DNA of 64,000 bases from Maylandia zebra (taxonomy: Eukaryota; Chordata; Actinopteri; Cichliformes; Cichlidae). This document shows, in pieces, positions 12,501 to 22,379 of this stretch. Made by a program: the position numbers and the translations under genes. Below the pieces are notes generated by a model that was not told where the DNA came from, did not search any database, and saw only the letters and a list, made by a program, of their open reading frames with translations. The stretch spans positions 2,139,560-2,203,559 of the forward strand of contig NC_135177.1 of assembly GCF_041146795.1 (NCBI RefSeq). Direction: 5' to 3'. Numbering within the stretch: the first letter of the stretch is position 1; every line of letters starts with the position of its first letter.

Positions 12501-15072
12501 ATGTTCTTTTGCATTCAGAAATAACAAAAAGCTTTTGAGAAAGTTGTCATAAAATAAAGCGCTTAATTCAAAAACTTGTGGAAAGGTATCATTTGACTTT
12601 CCCGTCTTCTTTTTTCCTTAACTACACTTCATGTAAGCAGTCTGAAGTAATGTTAACTTTAAATCCTCTGAGGTCTCTGAACGTTCCCTTACTCATCTCC
12701 TTACAGACTTCTGTTCAGCCATAGACGCGCAGAGACGGCACAGTGTCTCAGTCAATCTGTAGATAGACGACGAGAACAATCAGGCCCAAGAAAACCGTGA
12801 AACGAAGCATATAAAAATATGTATCCCTACCTGTGGACACCTTAACACTTGTTAATGTGTCTGATTGACAGGTGACCATCATGGCAGAAGAGAACTGCAA
12901 GTTCCTGTGTTGGTCGCGAGAGAGACTTACCTATTTCCTGGAGTCAGACACTTTCCTTAATGAGGTTTTCAGGTTCCTCATCGGCAAAGATATCACCAAC
13001 AAACTGTACTCTCTGAATGATGCCACACTCAGCGACAAGGTGAGTCCCGCTGGTGTCGATTTATTGGAGCATCTTGTTTAATGTGACAGCTGTAAGAGTG
13101 CTCACTGTGCTGACGAGGATGTTGGTCATGGATATGTTCTAGGCTGTGAAGAAAATGGACCGACAGCCCAGCCTGTGCTCCCAGCTGTCTATGACGCAGG
13201 TGAGAAACAGCATGGCGAGCAGCAGTGACACCGACGATGTTCTCAACCAGATCCTACGAGGTGGATCTGCTGGATCATCACTCCGTGAGTCTTAATGGGA
13301 TATTTACTCTGTCACTGCAGCACGTGCTACAGCAGCGATCCACAGCTCTGCCAGTGTTCCCAGCAGCTCAAACGAGTGGGGCTCCCTCACTTCCTCCATA
13401 AATGTTCAGTGATGTTGAGGTTTATCTTTGGACTTCTGCATGTTGCCTCCTCGCAGGCTTCTGTTCACACGCACACATTTATATTTCTAAAGGTGCTGCT
13501 GAGATGAAATCCTCACCAGATGTTGGTAACAATCCATTCAATCCACACGTGAAAATTAAAATATGTTTAACAGTGAGAAACGACACATGAACACAGTGAG
13601 GTGCAAATAGTCATGAACTCTGAAATCCTGGCTCAGCTGCAGAGGGCTGGTGCAGTGGATTCAAGCGGAGGCTATGGCCACCTTGGGCGCCATGCAGATC
13701 CTGGTCCACGATACACTGGTTTGACTCGAGACGTTGTTGGACGCAGAGCGGATGGAAATTAAGTGTGTGCATGGGGATAGTCACATAGATCCCACGGTGC
13801 CAGTGGAAATAACGTATACATAGACTCGAGGCTGTGGTTTGACAAGTTAATGGGGCAGTGTGAAGAGGTGCGCTCACAACGTGTAGGGACATGTGATGTT
13901 TGTGCTGCGCTCAGTGGTGATGCAAAGTCGTCTAACACTGCTGATTCTACTGGTAGGGCAGATAGTGTGCTAGTTTGGGCCATTAGTGGGGGTCCTGTTC
14001 GAGCACACTGGCATGGACCCCATCATGGCATCATGGCACAGGGTATCGCTTTCATAAGTTCCTTCATGAGGACGAATGCAGTTGGGATCGCTGGCTGGAC
14101 CCTGTGTTGTTGGCACTTCGGGAGGTGCCCTAAGCATCCATGAGTTGCTGTTCAGCAGGAAGCTGCAGGGGCTGTTGGACCTTAAAGAACACCGTGAGGA
14201 AGGTCCAAGCCCGGGTAAGAGTGAAATTCTGACGTTCCTTGTAGCACACCTGTGCATCAGAGAGGTTCCTGAGGCAGGCGGGGCTCACAGCCAACCTGAA
14301 GAAGTGTGCGGTTGGATGGAGGGAGGGACAGTATCTGAGGTCCCACTTGGGATGGTTGTTACCGACATCTGGTGAATTTTATGTCAATAACACCTTTAGA
14401 AATATATTTCTTCAAAAATTGGTGAAATGTTTACTCGCTGTATGTGATGTTAAAACAGTTCTTCTGTAGTGCTAGCTAAATGCTGTACACACGCTTAATG
14501 TAATTGATCTGTGCAGCATGAATGCATAAAGATGAGAAGGGGGAAAGGATGCATGGTAGGATTGTAGGATGACATTAAGTAGCAAATATTATGCTGCTGG
14601 CTGGAAGCAACGCAAGGGAATAAGATAGCAGTGAAGGAACACACAGGTGGACTGTCTTATGCAGAAAATGTCATCTGAAAGGTAAACTGCATGGTGGAGT
14701 CAGCAGAGAATTCATTTCATTCACTTTTGTCCTATAACACCAAAACACAACACAGTTGCCTCAGGGCACTTTATATTGTAACGGCCAAGGAGGGGCGCCC
14801 AGCTGCAGTGGATGATACAGGACAAGGACACCCTGTGGAAGAGAGATTAATAATAACTAATGATTACATGCAGAGTGCTGCATATGCTCACACTTCAGAT
14901 TGTTTAGCCACAATGTTCCATATTTTTTTCATTTTGTGTTTTTCTAGAGATTTCACCCGGCACCAAAGCATCCTCAAAAATGAATCCTATAGAAGAAGGC
15001 ATGGAGGATGATGTGTTTGAAGAATCGGCCTCGTCTGACCACATGCCCAACACTTCCACTGAGAATGTGTAG
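9534..15072 (+). CDS. bves: Blood vessel epicardial substance (Popeye domain-containing 1), complete
   Basis: Seven coding exons: 9,534-9,762; 10,780-10,904; 11,815-12,002; 12,139-12,247; 12,872-13,039; 13,143-13,284; 14,948-15,072. All have AG acceptors and GT donors, and the frame closes at TAG 15,070-15,072, giving 361 residues (human BVES about 360). The extracellular N-terminus has an N-A-T glycosylation site near residue 31. Hydrophobic segments at roughly 45-65 and 75-115 form the three-pass membrane region. The cytoplasmic Popeye domain carries the cAMP-binding DSPEF signature at 201-205. The tail keeps the SSSDTDD and PIEEG blocks typical of this paralogue. The protein acts at the plasma membrane and cell junctions of striated muscle and heart as a cAMP effector. 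The start ATG lies 23 bases inside the exon that begins at 9,511. In-frame upstream ATG 9,456 falls before the acceptor and was rejected. Confidence 0.96.
14110..14372 (+). mobile_element. Gypsy-type LTR retrotransposon pol fragments in the last bves intron
   Basis: A frame near 14,140-14,215 reads [14 protein letters not shown], similar to the integrase C-terminal region of gypsy elements. A different frame at 14,261-14,360 reads [17 protein letters not shown], matching the RT block 'AGLTANPKKC'. The order (integrase before RT) is the reverse of an intact element, so the copy is rearranged as well as frameshifted. Sequence from about 13,640 to 14,110 may belong to it but has no diagnostic motif. 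Confidence 0.6.
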
Positions 15073-15477
15073 CCAGCAGCGCCCACAGGGGCATACTATG
15101 GAGTCCAACACAGCTGACACAACTTTCCTTGTGTTAGCTTGAGGGAACGCAAAGCCCCATCAGACACGATGGGTATCATGACGGTGGTTGTCAACTTATG
15201 TTTCCTCACATAAAAATGTGCATCTCATGTGTCATATGTCTTTTCATCCCTGTGACTGCAACATACTAATTAGGAGATGTTATCAGAGAAGAATCTTTAA
15301 AAAACTTCAAAAATATAACTACAATGTAATATTGTTGCAAATAGGACCAAAGTTAATGCTGCAAACATCTTTAATACAGTGATTTAGCACAAAGTAAACC
15401 TTTTTAATTGAGATAATATATTTATTTTACCCCTGAGTGCGCTCTAAAGCTGAAACTTCAAACTGGATCGATAGCGT

Positions 15478-15483
15478 AATAAA
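15478..15483 (+). terminator. Candidate polyadenylation signal for bves
   Basis: AATAAA about 405 bases after the bves stop. It is the first canonical hexamer in this direction, which would give a 3' UTR of roughly 430 bases. Confidence 0.45.
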
Positions 15484-15531
15484 GGCTATAGGAGCAGTTC
15501 AGGCAGTGTAAAGGAGACACGTAAATCTCAG

Positions 15532-15584
15532 AAGGTTGATTATGTTCTCTCACTGAAAACATCCAGATGAACAGAATCAACCTT
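15532..15584. repeat. Short foldback made of Penelope-type tail sequence
   Basis: AAGGTTGATTATGTTC (15,532-15,547) is repeated inverted with one mismatch at 15,569-15,584, with 21 bases between. The right half plus loop ('ctgaaaa', 'tccagatgaacagaatcaac') is the sequence found beside the hammerhead in both arms of the 18,379-21,864 element. Confidence 0.6.
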
Positions 15585-15864
15585 TAAAGTATAAAAACAT
15601 TTATATATTTTCTGCATCACCAACTGAGACATACAACTTAACAAATTTCTCATATAAAATTTATTCTCCCAGCAAAGAATCCTTTTAAGAATCAGTGAAA
15701 CGTGGTACTAACTCATTTTAATCTGAAACTCTAAACCACGGAGTTTACAAAGACAGCCACTGTCATCATGCAAACCTCTGTGTTTAAGTCCAACATAGCT
15801 CACTAACCCTTAATCTTGCTTCATAGCACATCACTCAGCTCTATAGTCTATAGATATGTTTAGC

Positions 15865-16135
15865 ACTAACTGGGATAGCTGCAGCTCCGGAGGCAGAGCA
15901 GATGGTCTACGGTTGGCTGGTTTGATCCCTGGCTGATCTCCAGTCTGCACGCTGAAGTATCCTCAGGCAAGATACAAAACCCAGAGTTGCTCTCTGATGC
16001 ACTCATCAGAATATGAATGTGTCATTGTTAGATAGAAAGCACTTAGGCTTAGAAGGTCTTGCATGAGCGGATGTGAATAGATGACTGAGGCATGCTGTAC
16101 TGACTTTGAGTGCTCAAGTAGAAACTGTTCATTTA
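15865..16135 (+). mobile_element. Degenerate tRNA-derived SINE
   Basis: It begins with tRNA-like 'tagctgcagctccggaggcagagcag' sequence and a B-box-like GGTTTGATCCC near 15,920. A 'gcaagataca' block and the 'gtgaatagatgac' body follow, the same order as in the 45,125 copy. It is strongly diverged. Confidence 0.55.
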
Positions 16136-16282
16136 CCATCAGTACATATTTGTCTCAGACCTGAACAAACAGCAGCAAAGTTGATACATTATGTCATATT
16201 ACACTATAATGTTCTTAGTTCTTACTGCAATTGTTTCATTTGGAGTTCACTGTGTATTAAATGTATGTGATCACATGTATGT

Positions 16283-17465
16283 ACAGTGCATCCAGAAGGC
16301 ATTCACAGCTAGTTCCATATCCTGTCATGTTACGGTGCTTTTCCACCCTAAAACCCTACACACATACCCCGCAGTGACAAAGGGGAAAATGTTGGCTTGA
16401 AAATTCTTCAAAATGTATTAAAAAAACCAAAAACGAATTACATGTGCATATGTTTCCATAGTTTTCACAGTCAGACCTGAGCTAAGGAGCATCCTGTTTC
16501 TACTCAGTATCTGTCACATGTTTCTACAACTTTGTTGACCGTCGTAAATTCAGTTAATTGGACAGGATTTGAAAAGGTATGCATCTGTCTATATGAGGTC
16601 CCCTAGTGGACAGTTTATACTGAAGCACAAACCAGTCCAGGAGTCTAAGGCTACGTTCACACTGCAGGTCTTAATGCTCAATTCCGATTTTTTGATCAAA
16701 TCCGATTTTTTTGTCTGCTCGTTCACACTACAAATAAAATGCGACAGCAAACGCGCTCTAGTGTGAACGCTCAAAGCGGCCCGCATGCGCAAAAGAAGCT
16801 GTCACACACAACGAGCTCTGTTTAGACCCAGAGCAACAGTATTGTTTGACTGATGGCCCTTAATATGCAGACTTCGGACTTCGTTTCCCAATTTTTGCTT
16901 TAAGTTATTTTGTTATTTACATAATAATGTAAATAACCTAATAATGATCCTTATTGCTGTTTAAGAGAGGAGCGGTGCTTCAAATGATAGCTGCAGATTT
17001 CTGTCAGAATCTGCAGATTATACAGTACAAATAAAATGTTCACATTGTCTTCCCAACAGTTTCACTAACATCTACACTGGATGGCCAGGAAGCGTTCGCG
17101 TTGTCTTATCGGGCGCTTCTCTGGCGCTGATAATTGGCTTCAGTCTTGTGTCGGTGACGTAAAAGGCGGATTTAATGCGACTTGACCGTTCAAACAGCAG
17201 TCGCTTTCTAAAACATCGGATATGTATCGGATTCAGTACCACATACGAAAGTGACCCAGATCGGATTTGAAAATATCGGATTTGCGCCGTTCACACTGTC
17301 ATAGCATGATCGGATATGGGTCGCATAGGGTCAAAAAAATCGGATTTGATGCGCTTTCGCCTGCAGTGTGAACGTAGCCTAAGAAGTTGCCTGTACACTT
17401 CCAAGACAGGATTGTAATTGAGGCCCAGATCGGGCGAAGGGTACATTTCTGTCACATTGAACAAA
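16283..17465 (+). mobile_element. Tc1/mariner remnant split by a MITE
   Basis: The left end reads CAGTGCATCCAGAAGGCATT, the terminal sequence of a common fish Tc1 family. The pre-transposase segment ('ggtatgcatctgtctatatg', 'agcacaaaccagtccaggag') stops at 16,645 and resumes after the inserted MITE at 17,383 ('gaagttgcctgtacacttcc', then 'gggcgaagggtac'). The transposase body and right end are absent. Confidence 0.7.
16649..17379. mobile_element. Harbinger-type MITE with TAA target duplication
   Basis: The 731-bp element starts GGCTACGTTCACACTGCAGG and ends with its exact inverse, CCTGCAGTGTGAACGTAGCC. TAA flanks both ends (16,646-16,648 and 17,380-17,382), the 3-bp duplication expected of PIF/Harbinger. 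There is no transposase frame. Internal 'atcggatttg' motifs recur near both ends. A second copy begins at 63,311. Confidence 0.85.
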
Positions 17466-17639
17466 TGTTGGACCTTTTTTATTTTAAATTCACTTGTTTT
17501 CTGTGTAGTTAGTCATGCATTTTTAAATTAAATACTGTGAAGATATCCACACAAGCTTTGGTGTAGAAGTGGCCGTAATAATACTGCAAAGATCTGATTT
17601 CTGATTCACTGATAGTGAAGAAACGCACACATCATGGGA

Positions 17640-17790
17640 AGCAGCAGCCTATTGCAGCGACACTAAGGGAGGATTCGGGGTCACCTGATCCAGCCCTAAC
17701 TGTGTCAGCAAAAAGGAAAGTGTGCTTTAAGTCTGCTCTTTTGGGGTAATACGGTACTGAGAGTTCATTAAGATTTGAGCCCTTTTTGAA
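17640..17790 (-). mobile_element. L2-type LINE 3' end fragment
   Basis: The block 'cactaagggaggattcgggg...ccagccctaac...agcaaaaaggaaag' is the same 3' region present at 22,760-22,840 and 58,560-58,630. It is a short, diverged copy. Confidence 0.55.
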
Positions 17791-17799
17791 ATGATTAAA

Positions 17800-18378
17800 C
17801 TATTTTTAGGATTTAAACCCTTTAAATCTCAGTTTAAACATTTGAGTTACTAAATAATTATTGAAAAAAAACTAACAGAAAGCTGCTTTTTTCCATATAA
17901 ATAGTACGGGAGTGGGACGCTGGTGCTGATTAGAGTCTTGGACGTTTCAAAGATCAGCAACAAAACTGATTTTCATGCATTCTTTTGTATATATGGTTCC
18001 AGATACTCCCTAAAACGTTCACCTCAACTAAAACCACATGTTTAATCTCTGCCATTGCAGTGTAAAACAGAAGTATTGATTCCTTACTGGAGGGATGGAT
18101 TTTGTCATTTAAGTTATTTAAAAAAGTTACAGAATTACTGAATCTAACACAGAGCATGAAGTTAGTTTGTACAGTGGGTCAAACGTCATCCTGCTTTACG
18201 CCTCCTTGTTTGTTGCAGACTAAATATATATGATGGATGAAAGTGGAGCTAAAGGCAGAGGAAGAAGGAGATGCTGCGGCTCGATGATGACAAAATGTCA
18301 GTCTACTGGAAGTGCAAAATACTACAGACCCCTGGCGGCATCGTGGTGGGGGGCGGCATCACAGCAGAGTGAAGCTGA
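17800..18378. other. Gene-free interval, nothing recognised
   Basis: AT-rich sequence up to the left arm of the Penelope-like foldback. No open frame with a known motif, no splice-bounded exon and no clear repeat terminus was seen. Confidence 0.4.
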
Positions 18379-18724
18379 CCCCCCACCCACTTGAAACGTA
18401 AAGGCAAATAGGCGGAGCGGTTAGTGCTACGTTTGTGCAGATTTGTGCAGGTAAAATTAGCGTTTGTGCTGCTACGGTTTTCGAGATATTAAACTTTATT
18501 TTATAGGTCATTCAAAGGTCACCATCCCCCCAGACTGCTCCAAAACAAACCAAAATGGTCGACTTTTTTAGTGCTACGTTTGTGCTGGTTTGTGCTGCAA
18601 AAATGTTTGTTTGTGCTGCTAACATTTTAAAATGTTTAATAAAATAACGTCTTGATGCGTGCTTAATCATCCAGGTAAGTAAATCCCAAAAGGTTGATTC
18701 TGTTCATCTGGACATTTTCAGTTG

Positions 18725-18775
18725 GAGAAACGTTTCGTCATCATCCAAGTGACTTCTTCAGTCTCAGCTGACTGC
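18725..18775 (-). ncRNA. Hammerhead ribozyme core, left arm, slightly degraded
   Basis: Read on the minus strand: CTGAAGA (18,761-18,755), helix II 5' strand GTCAC (18,753-18,749), loop, then TGAC and GAAA (18,36-33 of this row, i.e. 18,736-18,733). One G is lost compared with the right-arm copy, which leaves four helix II pairs instead of five. All invariant core bases are kept. Confidence 0.6.
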
Positions 18776-19111
18776 AGGTTTCCCCAACCTTATAAACACA
18801 TGTGAGTGAAGTTGCCCCCCCTACCTTCTTCAAATCGAACAAAATTGATGTCAAACATTTATCCTGCAAATTATTTTGTTTGTGCAGGTTATGTTTCCCT
18901 AATTTTATAAACAGTACATGTACAGTGAGAGAGAGATGTTACATCTGTCTTCACTTGCATCCCAGTCATAGAAGCGTTGGAGGTCGTTCATAAGAGATTA
19001 CAGGATCATCCCAACCTCAGCAACAGGACCACTCTCAGCACTGATCAGTTGTGTTTGCTTTTGGAACTGTCTTAATTCCACCTATTTTGCATAAGGGTCA
19101 GTACAGGCAGA

Positions 19112-19346
19112 AATCTAGGTGTGCCATGGGTTCCCACAGGCCCCTGGTCAAAGTCACCAAACCAGTTTGTAAGCAGGTACAGGTGTGGCCAGAAGGGTCT
19201 TCAGAGGCACTGCTTTTCCACCACAGGGTGAATCTAGGTGTGCCATGGGTTCCCACAGGCCCCTGGTCAAAGTCACCAAACCAGTTCGTAAGCAGGTACA
19301 GGTGTGGCCAGAAGGGTCCTCAGAGGCACTGCTTTTCCACCACAGG
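19112..19346 (+). repeat. Tandem duplication, 119-bp unit, two copies
   Basis: The block starting 'aatctaggtgtgccatgggt' at 19,112 is repeated at 19,231 with very few differences. The two copies run to about 19,346. The unit falls in the LINE segment encoding VWPEGSSEAL. 119 is not a multiple of three, so the duplication shifts the frame. Confidence 0.9.
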
Positions 19347-20685
19347 CTGCCACACACGACAACACCACAGACTTTCAGGAATATACAGAAACTGTCACTG
19401 CCTACATCCCAAAATGCATCGATGATGTCACAGAGACCAGGACTATCACTGTCTGGGCCAATCAGAAACCATGGCTCACAGGTCAGGTTTAAATGCTCCT
19501 AAAGTTGAAAAATGCAAGCCTTCAGAGCCGGGAATTAGGTGAGTCTAAGAACAGCAAGGGCAAACCTGTCACGTGGCATCAGCTACAGCAAAGCTTCAGC
19601 GACAGCAGAGATACTTGGAGGCAGTGGCAAGGAATACAAACCATCACAGACTACAAGCCCACTCTACAGACCGTGGTGACACAATCCCCAGACAGTGTGT
19701 GGAGATCCCTCCACCATCATTACTGAACCCAAGAAGTCATCTATCTCCTGCTTTAAGGACTACCGTCCTGTCAAACTCACCTCCATCATTATTAAGTTAA
19801 GTGCTTTGAACGGTTAGTCGTGCATCAAATCAAATTATCGCTTTCCCCCAACCTGGATCCATTTCAGTTCGCATACCGGTCAAAACGCTCAGCCGATGAT
19901 GGAATTTCAACTGCCCCTCACTCAGCCCTCACACATCTGAACACTAGAGACTCATATGTCAGAGTGCTGTTCATAGACTTCAGTTCAGCATTCAACACCA
20001 TCATTCCCCAGCAACTCATTCACAAACTGGATCTGCTGGGGATCAGCACCTTGCTGTATAACGGGCTGCTAGATTTCTTGACAGGAAGACAGCAGACAGT
20101 ACGGGTCAACAGCAACACCTCCAGCCCAAGAACACGGAATACGGGGGCTCCCCAAGGATGTGTGTTGAGCTCCCTTCTCTTCACTCTGCTGACCCACGAC
20201 GAGATCTACTACAGGGGTGAAGTTAACCATCTGCCAGAGTGGTACAGCAACAACAACCTGTCCCTGAATGTGGAGAAGACCAACAGTGACTCTACTTCCT
20301 CTGCAAACTGAGAAGCACAAGAGATTCAACCCCCATTATGAGCACCTTTTACAGAGGCACAGTTGAGAGTATCCACACCAGCTGCATCACTGGTGTGGTA
20401 TGACTCCTGCATTGGGTTCTGCAGGAAAAAATGACAACGGGTAGTGAGAGCAGCAGAGAGCATTGTGGGGACCTCTCTTGCCTCCCTCCCCAGGAGATCT
20501 ACTGCACCTGCCTCATCTGGAAGGTCCTCTCCATTACAGGTGACTCCACTCATCCCTTCAACAGCGTCTTCAGTTTGCTGCCATCAGGAAGGATACTGAA
20601 GAGCCTCCGGGGCAGAACCAGCAGACTGAGAGACAGCTTCGTCCATCGGGCTGTCAGGATGCTGACCATCTCTGGATCGAGAAGG
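19112..20685 (+). mobile_element. Truncated L2/CR1-type LINE inside the foldback
   Basis: In order it encodes the endonuclease-RT linker (VQVWPEGSSEAL, then PKCIDDVTET), the RT entry block around 19,740 ([13 protein letters not shown]) and [16 protein letters not shown] near 19,860. Next come [15 protein letters not shown] near 19,965 and [15 protein letters not shown] near 20,145, then the C-terminal LLPSGRILKSLRGRTSR near 20,575. The catalytic YADD-like block is missing and several frameshifts occur. The endonuclease and 3' tail are also absent, so it cannot be active. The clade is inferred from block wording. Confidence 0.8.
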
Positions 20686-20902
20686 GGGGCCCAAGGGTAC
20701 ATCTTTCGCCATCCTACAATGCTGTGATTGTAGCCATTCCCCACTTTCTGTGAATGGTACTCATGGCCATTGATCAATAGGCTTTGATTAGTTGTCATTG
20801 ATCAATGGTCATAAGAATTTGCATACTAACAATCATGGAATTAACCCCCCAGCACATTGTTCATTCAGTGGCGCTAGTTTCCTTCACTATGCAAATGTAC
20901 TG
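20686..20902 (+). mobile_element. Penelope-like internal sequence between LINE and right arm
   Basis: After the LINE stops, the sequence switches to 'gggcccaagggtacatcttt', 'ggtactcatggccattgatc' and 'cattgatcaatggtcataag', blocks I associate with sequence downstream of the Penelope GIY-YIG domain in fish. It holds the near-palindrome TGATCAAT twice. There is no open frame of note. Confidence 0.5.
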
Positions 20903-20924
20903 TTTATATGGTTGGGGAAACCTA

Positions 20925-20981
20925 CAGTCAGCTGAGACTGAAGAAGTCACTTGGATGAGTGACGAAACGTTTCTCCAACTG
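20925..20981 (+). ncRNA. Hammerhead ribozyme, type I layout, right arm
   Basis: Every core element is readable. Helix I pairs CAGT/ACTG (20,925-20,928 with 20,978-20,981) and GAGA/TCTC (20,934-20,937 with 20,972-20,975), separated by an internal loop. The core is CTGAAGA (20,938-20,944). Helix II is GTCAC/GTGAC (20,946-20,950 with 20,959-20,963) with loop TTGGATGA, followed by GAAA (20,964-20,967). Helix III is only AC/GT (20,967-20,970) with no loop, so activity would probably need two molecules pairing. Predicted cleavage is after T20,971 (GTT|TCTC). Hammerheads with very short helix III are known from Penelope-like elements. Activity is not shown. Confidence 0.75.
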
Positions 20982-21113
20982 AAAATGTCCAGATGAACAG
21001 AATCAACCTTTTGGGATTTACTTACCTGGATGATTAAGCACGCATCAAGACGTTATTTTATTAAACATTTTAAAATGTTAGCAGCACAAACAAACATTTT
21101 TGCAGCACAAACC

Positions 21114-21665
21114 AGCACAAACGTTTGACATCCATTTTGTTTGATTCCATTAATATGGGGGGGCTGGTTGACCTCTAGAAATTTTTGTTAATATCTTTAA
21201 AATAATAACGGCACAAACAAAAATTTCTGCAGCACAAACCAGCACAAACGTAGCACAAACGTTTGATACCACTTTTGTTGGATTTGGGTAATGTGGGGGG
21301 GCTGGTTGACCTTTTGACCTTTACATTTTCATTAATATCTTTAAAACAGAAGCAGCACAAACGAAAATTTTAGCAGCACAAACCAGCACAAACGTAGCAC
21401 AGTTGATTGACACCCATTTTGTTTGATTTAATTAATGTGGGGGGGCTGGTTGACCTCTGATGACCTCTAGAAATTGTTATTAATATCTTTAAAATGATAG
21501 CAGCACAAACGAAAATCTTTGCAGCACAAACGTAGCACGAATGTTTGATACCACTTTTGTTGGATTTGGGTAATGTGGGGGGGCTGGTTGACCTTTACAT
21601 TTTCATTAATATCTTTAAAACAGAAGCAGCACAAACGCTAATTTTACCTGCACAAACCAGCACAA
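21114..21665. repeat. Tandem array of ~140-bp units with alternating A/B types
   Basis: The anchor GGGGGGGCTGGTTGACCT recurs at 21,157, 21,295, 21,439 and 21,577, giving spacings of 138, 144 and 138. Units 1 and 3 share 'ccattttgtttgatt' and units 2 and 4 share 'ccacttttgttggatttggg', so the true period is a ~282-bp dimer. Each unit also holds 'taatatctttaaaa' and 'gcagcacaaac'. The left arm contains no such units. Confidence 0.85.
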
Positions 21666-22379
21666 ATGTAGCACTAAAAAAGTAGACCATTTTGGTTTGT
21701 TTTGGAGCAGTCTGGGGGGATGGTGATGTCATCAGCAAAAAATATAACTTTTAATATCTCAGATACTGTAGCAGCACAAACGCTAATTTTACCTGCACAA
21801 ATCTGCACAAACGTAGCACTAACCGCTCCGCCTATTTGCCTTTACGTTTCAAGTGGGTGGGGGAGAGGGCGGGGCGGGGCGGGGCTGGAGGGAGCAGCGT
21901 CTAATAACCAACATCGCAAAATAAAAACAAAACAACAAACACGAAAACAGCAGACATCATGATGCAGACTTATAATTTGCACCCATGTTGTTGGGTTTTC
22001 TTCGAAATTCTATACGCGAAAAGTGAGCGCGAGAGCCCTCAGTGCGCATGCTCGCTGCTGAAGTCAAAGTAAACTTTATTGCTACATACAGTCCAGCATA
22101 TAGAGAGACGAGACGACGAGGCTCCAGTTACAGCAGTGCAAGCAAACAAACAATAAATATAAGAAGAGTAAGAAAATAAATATGCACTTTAGGACTCGGG
22201 GCAAAGGATCAATAACAATTTATAATTTATATTTTGATGATTTAATGTCTCACACACAACCCGTGGAAAGGGGAGGGGCCGGCTGCTTCCAAATAGAGCA
22301 CATTTCATTCATAATGTTGTGAATCCAAGCCCATCATTCATTCATGCAGAGGGAGTCTTCGCCCAGGGCGCCGAACAGG

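Larger units (their letters stand above)
18379..21864. mobile_element. Penelope-like foldback element with long inverted arms
   Basis: The left end (ccccacccacttgaaacgta, from 18,381) is the inverse of the right end (ttacgtttcaagtgggtggg, to about 21,861). Moving inward, both arms carry 'ggcggagcggttagtgctac', 'gcacaaac' blocks, 'acgcatcaagacgttatttt', the tail 'tccagatgaacagaatcaac' and a hammerhead core. They meet inner sequence at about 18,800 and 20,903. The left arm is about 420 bp. The right arm is about 960 bp, enlarged by a tandem array. A truncated LINE occupies the middle. Inverted arms of this kind resemble the pseudo-LTRs of Penelope-like retroelements; that assignment is inferred from the hammerhead and from a neighbouring GIY-YIG fragment. 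Confidence 0.75.

Noticed and set aside
19820-20311. Possible host gene with an RT-like domain
   Set aside because: It is the RT core of a decayed LINE with a missing catalytic block and flanking LINE text on both sides.
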